64,000 nt of DNA from Marthasterias glacialis (Eukaryota; Echinodermata; Asteroidea; Forcipulatida; Asteriidae): NCBI GenBank assembly GCA_911728455.2, contig OU452221.1, positions 5,546,290 through 5,610,289 of the forward strand, in the 5' to 3' direction. The position numbers and the translations under genes are program-made. Positions within the stretch are counted from its first letter, which is position 1. Each line of letters begins with the position of its first letter. Below the pieces are notes generated by a model. It made no database searches and was not told where the DNA came from. It saw nothing but the letters and a program-made list of their open reading frames with translations. Positions 49,821 to 59,322 of this stretch are shown one piece after another.

Positions 49821-50275
49821 ACTAGCCACTGTCACTTATGAGCGAGGCGGTCAAGTATCATGATACAACCTATTCGCCTAGCCATCAAGCATGACCCCCT
49901 CGCTTATAAACCTCCCATGATACTATCATGGTATCATGATAGAGCATTCTCTCTTAGAAGCGAGGCAGATTCAGAACGTGTTTAGAAGAGCGTTATCATG
50001 CACCAGGTTCAACTAGCCACCGTCACTTATAAGCGAGGCGGTCAAGTATCATGATACAACCGAATCGCCTAGCCACCGTCACTTATAAAGCGAGCCACCA
50101 AGCCTGACCGCCTTGCTTATAAACCTCCCATGATACCATCATGGTATTATGATAAAGCATTCTCTCTTAGAAGCGAGGCAGATTCAAAACGAGTTTAGAA
50201 GAGCGTTATCATGCACCAGGTTCAACTAGACACCGTCACTTATAAGCGAGGCAATCAATCATGATAACCCTCATA
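49821..50275 (+). repeat. Tandem repeat of about 191-213 bp
   Basis: Two full units and a partial third, each starting ACTAGCCACCGTCACTTATA and holding the palindromic stretch CATGATACTATCATGGTATC ATG and GAAGCGAGGCAGATTCA. Rich in internal dyads such as ATCATGAT. Confidence 0.88.
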
Positions 50276-52297
50276 ATACCGTTGGCCGTCTTGGAAGTTA
50301 CGTGAATAAAGCATTCACATATAATACGTAGATTTTTTGCCATTTTCTCTATTTTCAAAACATTGCTTAAAACTCACCTGTTCAATATTTCTTAATACAA
50401 TTGACTTTCTGTGTATTATTCTTTTTTAACCCCTTTTTTGCCTATGCGTTTATGTCAATCTGTTTTTTCAATGTGCTCTTTTCTTTTCTTTCTTAGCTAC
50501 GTACTTCGTAATCTTTTTTGTTACTCTCTACATTATTGGTTTGTACTTTTTGTTTTCAAGTGCCTCGGAATATGTTAAGTCATAGATAGATGGCGCTTTA
50601 CAAGTTTTAATTATTATTATTATTATACCATTTGCTGTTGCTAGGCAGTTGCTAAGGTAGGCGGGGCTTAATGGATCGGTCTATTAATAGACCTCAAAAC
50701 TGTACAGGAATATGAATTGACTACTGAAAACTAGACGGCAGGCAAAATTATGCATGTTGTATAAAGAGTATATTTATTCCACTCTGAACTTGCAATGTAG
50801 ACCTCCAGATTTCAATGGATTATGATGAACATACGGTGAAAACATAGGGTTACAGAGAGGAATTCTTGAAAGGGATATTCATTTCAACTATTAAGATATC
50901 ATAAAAATAAACTTTCAGAGCGTCATGCCTACGGCTTAGGGCACTTAACATTGTAAACATATGCTGTAATTTGTCAATAAATACTTTGTAAAAGTTACAG
51001 TGTAACTGCTTATTTAGCTAATTGGATGAAAGTAAAAAGTAACAAATGAGCCACCAAATTACCAATTAAACCATAGTATAAAAGTGCAAATGTAAAACTT
51101 AAAACAACGCATAAATGTAACTCAACAATACTTATGTTTTGTTTTTTTAAATATACATGTAATAAGCTAGGATAATTCATTATAAACAAATGCAATTAAT
51201 AACATCTTAAATTCATTCGTAAAAATAAAGTTGTCAATTAAAACAATAAAAATAATAAGAAGCCAAAAACAAGGTTGCCTACCGGACTTGATCTGAGTTG
51301 GATTCATGGAATTTAAAGGATCTCCACCTTTTAACCTTTCAAATGTTGAGCATAAAGGCTCTTGCTAAATTAGTAAGGGAGTGAAGTCTAATAGCATTTT
51401 TGCAGAAATGGCGTTTTTCTTTTCAGAAATTTGTTGTTTGTTTAAACTGTTCTCCGGAAATGAACTTAATCTTTTTTTGTTCTGAGGCCAATTTCATAAA
51501 GCCTGTAAATAGATGTTTTATGGTTTCGGAGCGACCCTCAGCACAGTTTCTACTACACAGTAATCACTGCTTAATTGCTAAGCAAAGCAAACGGCATGCA
51601 GCTCAGCGTTCGCCCTTAACTTTTTTCAGTGACGAGCCAGCAGGACCAGTGTCATTTCATTGGTCTGCGAGCTTTTTTACTGGTCCATATTTAATTTGCT
51701 TTTTGTCTTGCCTTGCTTGTAATTTTTAATATTTTTAATAATTGTTTTTGTAGTGCCTATGTCCTGCGTGCCTCCATCATCTGGAGCACTGGTCGGACTT
51801 TTTAATGGTTTTCCTTTAGGACTGTGTGAATAAAGTGATTTTGAATAAAGGTTTCTTTTCAACATTTTCATTAGCATGGGATTCGTAATTTGAAGTACAA
51901 TGTAATACAAACAATTTGTGGTTTAAATACTAGCAGTGGTAAGCAGTAAACTAGCCTAGCTGGACAGAATTCTGACCAGTCGTTTGGCGTCTTTAACTGC
52001 CATTTGGCCAGCAGTACACTGTTAAGGGAGAACACGGACGCTAGATAGCTGGGGCCAATTTCATGGCTCTGCTTACCGTGGAATTCCAAGCTTACGCCCT
52101 GCCACGGCCCATATAAGTATGCTTTTTACAGGGCGCTGTAAGCGCAGAATATTTTGGTAACCAGCGCCATGAAATTTGGCATAGGTGGTTTTTGTAAGCA
52201 GATGAGCAACTCAAAAGTGCAAAATCCATTGTGAACGCACACCCATTGTCAAATCTTCTTGATCATTTATGAAATATGCTAAATTAGTACCAGTTAG

Positions 52298-52495
52298 CCC
52301 CCAACAGTCCCTATTCCATCAAACTCTAACATCAGGTTTTGTTTTGATTTTGTTTGGGTACTGCATGAGTAAACTGATTATGCTTTACATGGGTTCAGGC
52401 TTACCACCATAATCAAGAGTACCACGGTTTGGGTGCTGAGTTACACGATGTTAGACTGAGGAAGGATCCTAGTAAATCACTCAAGGGAGTTAGGG
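52298..52495. mobile_element. piggyBac-like MITE, copy 1 (decayed flank)
   Basis: Matches the reverse complement of 56524-56737 over most of its length (ACTGATTATGCTTTACATGG, GGGTGCTGAGTTAC). Flanks are TTAG and TTAA. Confidence 0.7.
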
Positions 52496-53488
52496 TTAAC
52501 AGCTTTCTGAAATTGGGCCCAACGTCTTTTTATATATCATGCAGCACCAGCCTATTTAGAATGTAAAAGATTGTTAAACGCATAGGGCCTACGCTATACA
52601 CTGTACATGTATGTGAACCCTTAACTGAAAGATACAAGCAATTTAATGTTACTTACAAAAACAATACATCAAAACCCGTTCTCAATCACTCTCGGACATC
52701 AGTTCATGACATTTGTTATTTGTTGAAAATAGATGGTGTGGTCTTGGGCTCGTATAAAACGCACCAGTAGGTACATGTATGTTCAAATGCAACAAAAAAC
52801 AAGACTGCCACTTTGCCTGTCCTGGAACACGAAACTCTCGTGATTGTTGTAAATTTACAGACAGACTATTAAAAAGAATAGTAAATTTAAATTAAAATAC
52901 AAAAGTGATGCCAAAATCAGACACTTCTCTGAAATAGTGAAATGGCATAAAGTGAATGCAGCGGAAACATCTACCATGATAACAATTTGATGGATGCTGA
53001 GAAATTCTTTATAGGCCTGAATTTGGTGTTACTTGAAAGCTCTTCTCATCAATTGGATGCGTTTTGGGAAGGAAGTGCCTGGTTTTGGGCATGGAGTGTC
53101 ACATAGCCTGTACAAATATACACTTGCACAAGAAACGATAGCATAATTGCCAACAACCCTCTGAAGTGGTGGGGCAAGGAGAGCAAACGTGAGAGCTTGT
53201 CATCACAGGTGATGTTCAAATGTTTGATTATTGTTATAGAAGTGGTTTCAGAGCTGCATGTACATATATGTAACCATGTGATGACTAACTGCAAGACAGA
53301 CCATTGTAAATTGAACTTTAATTTGGCTCGGTTTCCAAAGATGCTCATGACATGGGTGTGGTCAAAGAGCCCCCCACTCTATTCCCAGGGCATGGACACG
53401 TCCAAGCCTGTATCAAACCCTGTGTATGTCTCATTATGTATTATTCTGCCTCATGGTAGACATGTTACTGTGAATAGGTTGTAGGATT

Positions 53489-53644
53489 TGAAACTTTGCA
53501 CGGTGGAGATACAAGCATTCTCCTGAAGACGACCAGAGCATACTGATCGAAACGTTGAGTTGTAAACCGGTTCTTTTCAGAACCACCCCAACTCAAAAGA
53601 GATAAGAACCAGCTACATGGTGCCTACCGCAAACCTTACTGTAT
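53489..53644 (+). repeat. Rearranged minisatellite unit around a hammerhead-like fold
   Basis: The left part GTAGGATTTGAAACTTTGCA CGGTGGAGATACAA is the first half of the 68-bp unit. The right part CATGGTGCCTACCGCAAACC TTACT is the reverse complement of its second half. Between them (about 53519-53612) lie CTGAAGA, a hairpin CGACCAG/CTGATCG, AAAC and a second hairpin GTTGAGTT/AACTCAA. Confidence 0.6.
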
Positions 53645-54179
53645 ATTGTGAATAGGTTGTTGATTTACTGTGGTTGACAAGTATGCTATGGCCTCTGAAT
53701 ATAAAAGTATGAGTATGATTTGAAGCTTTGCATGGTGGGTGAAATTTGGAGTACAGTTTTGCTGCGATCACAATGTAAATCTCTTCTAGGAGGAAGTGTT
53801 GTTCTGATAAGAAGAAGTAGGATCATTTTATCTTAACCTAACCATGTTTTGGCACTGCACTCTTTCCAACAAAAAAATATTACATGGTGTAATTCCATGG
53901 ACATTCCTTTCATATAACAGCAGCTCCTCAAGCCCAGTTCGTTCTTCATTCAAATGCAAAAAAACAAGCTAACGTCTTCACTTTGCAGCTACTTGCTCGG
54001 GCTAAAATGTACTAAATTTTAGCTCAATCTTTCACAAGAATGTTCATTTGACATCACTAGTGGCTTGGTATGGATTTTGGTATGCTTTTAACATAAGAGT
54101 AAGAGTTCTGTGTGGCTTCCAGTTGTGTGAGTTTAAAGTGCATGTTGTACAAAAATGAATGAAGTTACTTGAGCCTCTG

Positions 54180-57100
54180 TCACCGGCAGCATTCCATCTC
54201 TTGAAAGTAGTTATCCCACTCGTCTAGTTCCGAATCTTGCTCCAGTGAAGCATCTGGGAGGCTGTCCCATCTCAACATCTCTGTGGCTGTAACACACCGA
54301 GAAAGTTTGCGTTATTTTTGTGTATCATGATTCCGTCAAAAAAGCAGGCATCGTGAGTAAGCAATAACTGGCCCCTTTAGTGTAGCATTCCTCTGTACTC
54401 AAATAGTACTCAACAAAATTTAAGAGGGGCTCTTTAAGGTCAAATTCAGTTTTGAGATGCACTCAAAAAAAAAAAGTGGGAGAAAAATTACAAGTCTCTG
54501 ATCTGATGTTAATCGGTTGGCGTCGGGCCTCGATCTTAACCGAGGCCACTGAGGCCATTGGCCTCATGCCCTGTCGTGTTGGCCAGCATGCCCCTCAGAA
54601 AAATTGCACTGTCACTACCAACTTGGCCAGCATGCCCTTGTACAATTTCTCTGATTTGGCCAGCAAAGGCCTGCCCCCGTTTTTCTTAAGATCGAGGCCT
54701 GGACGTGTATACACGCAACCATTTCCCCTGCCTGGAAACAGAAGCTGTTTAATTACGGTCTTATGTAAAATCAGAGCAAAGGTCGCCCAGACATTCCACT
54801 GCTGAGCATGCCCAGACCACACACATGCTTTGTTTCGCCCACACAAAGACAAATCGTGGTCTTGAATATTTTGGCGTTTTCTGGCTATTGAGAGGTGGTT
54901 TTTGTGTAATCCCCACTTCCAGACCTTTGTCCTTTTGTTCCAAGAGGATTATGAGACATTGAGAGGCTTCCACCACTGTTTATTCATTGTATTTTGGCTC
55001 AATGGAGGCCAGTCAGAGTAGGCCATGGTTACAGGTTCAGTACCAATCCTATGCCGTGGGTAAAGGCAATTCATGCTTCGTGAATTTGACATTTTCCCGG
55101 TCAAGAGAACAAGACGCACGGTGCAATAAAGAGAATCTTTGTTCTCTTGGCATTGTCAAGTCGGGATTTCCTTGTGCAAGCGGTACTCTCAAAGAAAACT
55201 GATTCTGGAAATTCTGACAAAATAATCCTGTCAGGGTGTACTGGAAAAAATGGAACACCCCAGGCGGCAACAGGTTAAAATGGTGTAAAATAAAGCTGTA
55301 TTTGATACCATTCCAGCGCAAATTTTGTTAACATCCCAAAACATCCAATAACGTCACATTTAAAGTATATATTTAGCTGTACATTTTTGTACAGGGAATT
55401 TTTAGTTCATTCCTGAATGTCTGTGATATTCCATCAAAAGGGTGATGATTTTAACACCAGTTTTTTGTTGACATCCAATGAAGTCGTGCTTCAAATATCG
55501 CTCTGAAAGAGTATAAAATACAATGACATTTTAGACCATTTCAACATGAGGTTGGAGAATTGAAGTTTTTTCCCCTTTTCGTTTTCTATCTAATGGGAAA
55601 TGAGTGCAAGAAAAAAGAAAAGAATTTGACCTTAGAACCCTTCTTTAAAAATTGGATTGGGGAAGGGAAATACTGAGGAAAGAGTTGTCTGTATTTTCTT
55701 CTGTCTGCTGTAATGATTAACGACTATGAAAGTGGCATCCATTGAGTGCCACCCACTGTTTGTTTTACCTGAAGTGTTAAGTCTACTCTCTGCACAGACT
55801 GTATTGCTATTGAAGATCCACAGGTGTCCGTTGTTGCAAGACTGTAGGCACGAAGTACATGGCAGCATCACATGATAACCTAATACGTTTCCGCTGTAGA
55901 AAAAAAAGAGAAAAATAACATTCATCCATGAGCAGCTCAAGGGGATTCTTTGCCACAAGTACAATAATATCGACAATTAAAAGGTTTCCACCTGAATGGA
56001 GGAAAGGAATACATACCAACTTGTACAGGCAACATCGCAGATTGTGCAGGTGCACTTTTTAGTTGAGTAACTTTTACCGATGTTGCTGATTTTTCTGTGA
56101 AAAAAAAAAAGAAATAGGAGAAAAGAAGTTATGTCAATTGGTTTGAACAAGATCTGTTACTGCATTGGATTGATAAAGAAGGAACATCCCTTCCCCTTGA
56201 ATCGAAATCTGAACATGGCATTAGACCAATTAACGCCCAACCCTCCCAGGCAGTCTCAGAAAGTTTTGAAGGAGTGCTAAGGCCAAGACCAGGGCAACAG
56301 AGGTCATGGCCAACAGAGAATGTACAATTGTACAGCCTAATTTTAGACGAGATCAGGTTTCAAACAAGAACTTCAGATGCCCAAACATGACAGGCAAAAA
56401 CCTTTTGAACAGGATTTACTACATCATGACATTATGAGGTTCGTGTTTAAACCTCATACAGACATGTAGTTTTTGGACTGGTATGCTCTACATATATATC
56501 TGGTCTTCAAACGTTTTTATTAACCCCAAGTCCCCTGAGTGATTTACTATTATCCTTCCCCACTCTTAACAAATTCCAACACCATATGGGTAACTCAACA
56601 CCCAAACTGTGGTACTCTGATTATGGTGGTATGCCTGAACCCATGTAAAGCATAATCAGTTTACTAATGCAGTTCTCAGTCTAACAAAATCCAACAAAAC
56701 CTGCTGTTAGAGTTTGATGGAATAGGGACTGTAAGGGTTAATATATAAATAACACGGTTGTGGTCGAACGTTGTGGTCGAACATTGACATTTTGGGGATA
56801 TATTTCAGGAATAAACTAATATTTGTACACCCATTTTAGTCTTAGTAACAACATCCTCAAAACATTAGATTATGGAGGTGACCAGCTTCAGCCCTAGCCC
56901 CATGCCGCATGCGCACTGTACAGTACTTAAACTCAGAATAGGGTGTTGTAAGTACAGAATTCCGCGGTACGTCATAGTGGTAAGTCATAACGCTGTACTG
57001 CGTGCATGTGCAACAGCAACCATCATGGCTCTGACGATGTTTGGATGTGTTAGTATCAGCTCCTAGATTTTTCATAAAATTCCTGTGAATCTACCAAAAA

Positions 57101-58797
57101 AAGTTGTTGCATAGTGAATCTAAGGTACTCCAGACTCATCGGCAATGACTAAGTGATCATCGAGGGAAAAATGTTGACAAAAAATTGTAAGTCTCAATTC
57201 GAAAGTTGATGTCACATCGTGGGTCAGAGGGTTTGTAGGGCCAAGGAGCGGAGGTAGTCCATCATATTGCCACCATTTATGGGGTAGTTCTACTGTACAC
57301 TACCCTTTTTCGAACATTTGGGGGATAAATTTCAGGAACAAACTATATTTACACCCACTTTTAGTCCCAGTAGGTAGACCCAGTAACTGGGGCGCTGTAC
57401 TCCTTTTTTGAGATTTTGACATTATCTGTCGTACTAGCGCCCCAGTAAGGAATAGACTCAACAGAGTTGCTCAAAATTCACCTAATGTCTTTTCCAAGTG
57501 ATTATGGTGTAATAAAATGCATTTAATTGTACTCACGATCATTTTCTGTCCTCCAAATCGATGATTTTTAGGGCCTCTGACAACCCTGCCGTTACAATCG
57601 CCATTTTGATTACTAATGTCACGACTGTTTTCTGACTTGCGGGGATCATGTGTTCGCTGATGCCCGGACTTGAATATTGTTTTGCGCAGTCAACGCAGGA
57701 TACCAGCTGTGTCAACGACCCCACAATGGCAACATTGTACAGCACGCGCTCGGCAATCATGACCAATGGAACTTTGTGGTGTTCGTTGACTGGTATCCTG
57801 CGTTGACTGCGCAAAACAATATTCAAGTCCGGGCATCAGCGAACACGTGATCCCGCAGCGTTAATACGACTTTTTTCAAGTCAGAAAACAGTCGTAAGAT
57901 TAGTAATCAAAATGGCGATTGTAACGGCAGGGTTGTCAGAGGCCCTAAAAATCACCGATTTGGAGGACAGAAAATGATCGTGAGTACAATTAAATGCATT
58001 TTATTACACCATAAACACTTGGAGAAGACAGTAGGCGAATTTTGAGCAATTCTGTTGAGTCTAAGGCATTTTTTTTAACAGAGGTGATTTAAATCCTCCT
58101 GATCGTCGCAGTTACTACATATTCCTTACTGGGGGGCTAGTACGACAGATAATGTCAAAATCTCAAAAAGGAGTACAGCGCCCCAGTTACTGGGTCTACC
58201 CAGCATGCCCAGTAGGCAGTAACAATACTCAAAACATTAGATTACGAAGGGTCGAAGGTGACCAACTGCAGCCCAAATGCCTGGAATTCCCCTACTCTAC
58301 TGCTACACTAGTGCTACTAGTACTAGCAGTGTAGCAGTAGAGTAGGGGAATTCCAGGCATTTTATTGACTAGCAGTGCTACTGCTAGTCAATAAACTTAA
58401 AAGTTTGATAACCACAGCTTGTTTTCATTGGAATATTCATGTATTATTCCCCATAAAAACATAAAATAACACTAAGCATGCAAAGAAACATTGTCTACAT
58501 AAATAAATCAACTAGATAAACACGCCACAACACAGTTAGAAGTGGTTCTTTGTCTTACAAAACCGAATACGGTTTGAAACGACCGTGTTTACATATGATT
58601 ATTTATTTAATAGCAGTACGCAGAGAGACATAGTGAACACAGCCCATTTCTTACCCAGCCATTGGCGAATCGGTTGAGTACAATTCCACTGCAGTGTCAG
58701 CCAATAAGACTGCCTTCATTCCTCTTCTACAAACATAAGAGTCACAAAAACGGCACCGTAGCTTGATAACATTTTTCTTCCTGAAGCTGGGGTGCAT
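54180..58797 (-). CDS. FAM72A: FAM72 family protein, 4 exons, 150 aa
   Basis: Ortholog of the FAM72 family (149 aa in human). Exons: 58655-58797, 56017-56094, 55769-55893 and 54180-54286 (stop TGA at 54180-54182), phases 2, 2, 1. Matching blocks are RGMKAVLLADTAVELYSTD in exon 1, a cysteine cluster CTCTICDVACTSC across exons 2 and 3, and GNVLGYHVMLPCTSCLQSC followed by NNGHLWIF in exon 3. The paired CxxC motifs (CRFC, CTIC, CTSC) suggest zinc binding. The C-terminus is acidic (DSELDEWDNYF). Human FAM72A is a cell-cycle-expressed protein that binds the uracil glycosylase UNG2 and promotes its turnover; whether this holds here is inference. A good acceptor 16 bp upstream of the ATG (58814) suggests a separate 5' noncoding exon. 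The gene faces SRGAP head to head. Intron 1 contains a large foldback element and intron 3 a TTAA-flanked transposon. Confidence 0.92.
54424..55644. mobile_element. TTAA-flanked element in FAM72 intron 3
   Basis: Longer relative of 45703-46201, with shared blocks ACATCCCAAAACATC, GTATAAAATACAATG and AACATGAGGTTG, and ends next to TTAA (54420-54423, 55645-55648). It carries an inserted 178-bp MITE. Confidence 0.7.
54524..54701 (-). mobile_element. 178-bp MITE, copy 3
   Basis: Reverse orientation relative to copies 1 and 2, same 178-bp length, ends CGGGCCTCGATCTTAACC and CTTAAGATCGAGGCCTG. Flanks are only imperfectly duplicated. Inserted in the TTAA-flanked element of FAM72 intron 3. Confidence 0.85.
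56524..56737. mobile_element. piggyBac-like MITE, copy 2, in FAM72 intron 1
   Basis: TTAA followed by CCCCAAGTCCCC at one end and GGGACTGTAAGGG followed by TTAA at the other (TTAA at 56520-56523 and 56738-56741). A TTAA target with CCC-starting termini is the piggyBac pattern. Confidence 0.75.
57373..58200. mobile_element. Large foldback element in FAM72 intron 1
   Basis: Inverted arms of about 330-410 bp: GGTAGACCCAGTAACTGGGG on the left and its complement at 58181-58200, through CGCAGTCAACGCAGGATACC on both sides of a centre near 57750. The right arm has an extra segment near 58065-58120. CCCAGTAGG occurs outside both ends, but not symmetrically, so the target duplication is uncertain. No transposase. 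Confidence 0.78.
58275..58394. repeat. Two adjacent perfect palindromes
   Basis: The first has 35-bp perfect arms (58275-58309, 58328-58362; start AAATGCCTGGAATTCCCC). The second has 14-bp perfect arms (58362-58375, 58381-58394; TTATTGACTAGCAG). Both can form cruciforms, about 260-520 bp from the FAM72 first coding exon. Confidence 0.93.
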
Positions 58798-59261
58798 TGT
58801 GAACTGGTTCCCTCTGCAAAACAAGCGATTTACTGAGAAATTAATAACAACTCTTCCCTCAATATCCGGACAGCGTAAATTTAAATGCCCCGAATTACAA
58901 CAGCTGCTTTGATTATTTATATACGTTGGTGATACACAGACGACCTTCAGCAACAACAATTTTGAGTGGTTGAATTATCAGAGCGTAACGCCAGGCCGAG
59001 TGGGATTGACCAATCATATTGCCTGGCCTGTCATCGGTACTACAAAAGGATTATTTCCCAGCAGTCTCTCCGGCTCTCTATCGTCGTCGAATAGAGTGTG
59101 AAAAGTATTTCCGTGATATCTTAGAAAATGGCGACCAGTCGGAGAAGTTTGACCCTATGAAAGTTCCTTCCCAGTGTGTTTTGAATTCGTTTACGGCAAT
59201 ACCTTGGGTGGTAAGACTATGTGATGACAGTTTATGAAGGGAATGTTACACCGTCGTCAAA
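58798..59261. promoter_or_regulatory. Bidirectional promoter between FAM72 and SRGAP
   Basis: These 464 bp separate two divergent start codons and must carry both 5' ends. A CCAAT box (59010-59014, within TTGACCAATCA) sits midway, bracketed by an inverted pair CCAGGC (58991-58996) and GCCTGG (59021-59026). A TTTGAA motif (59181-59186) resembles a cell-cycle homology region; CCAAT plus CHR is a common arrangement in G2/M genes. No TATA box is evident. The function is inferred from gene orientation. Confidence 0.6.
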
Positions 59262-59322
59262 ATGTCGTCCGATAGAAAACAGGAAAAGGAAATATTGCAG
59301 GAATTTGAATCGCATGTGAAAG
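59262..59322 (+). CDS. SRGAP: SRGAP: first coding exon of SLIT-ROBO Rho GTPase-activating protein
   Basis: ATG at 59262 opens 20 codons plus one base before a GTACGT donor at 59323. The peptide (KEILQEFESHVK core) resembles the start of vertebrate SRGAP proteins (KEIIAEYDTQVK core), which leads into the F-BAR domain. The identification rests on this short match plus position: it is divergent from FAM72, as SRGAP2 is in vertebrates. SRGAP proteins combine F-BAR, RhoGAP and SH3 domains and remodel membranes and actin downstream of ROBO. No second exon is visible up to base 64000, so intron 1 is longer than 4.6 kb. A longer reading frame at 59019-59237 upstream has no recognisable homology and is best read as 5' UTR. 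Confidence 0.65.

Larger units (their letters stand above)
50276..54179. other. Intergenic between RXYLT1 and FAM72
   Basis: No gene recognised. Contains a CCAATTTCAT-type MITE (about 52053-52194), a piggyBac-like MITE (52298-52495) and a rearranged minisatellite unit (53489-53644). Confidence 0.65.

Noticed and set aside
59019..59237. 72-codon frame upstream of the SRGAP start as a separate gene
   Set aside because: No homology recognised; its start would be non-ATG and it overlaps the expected 5' UTR and shared promoter.
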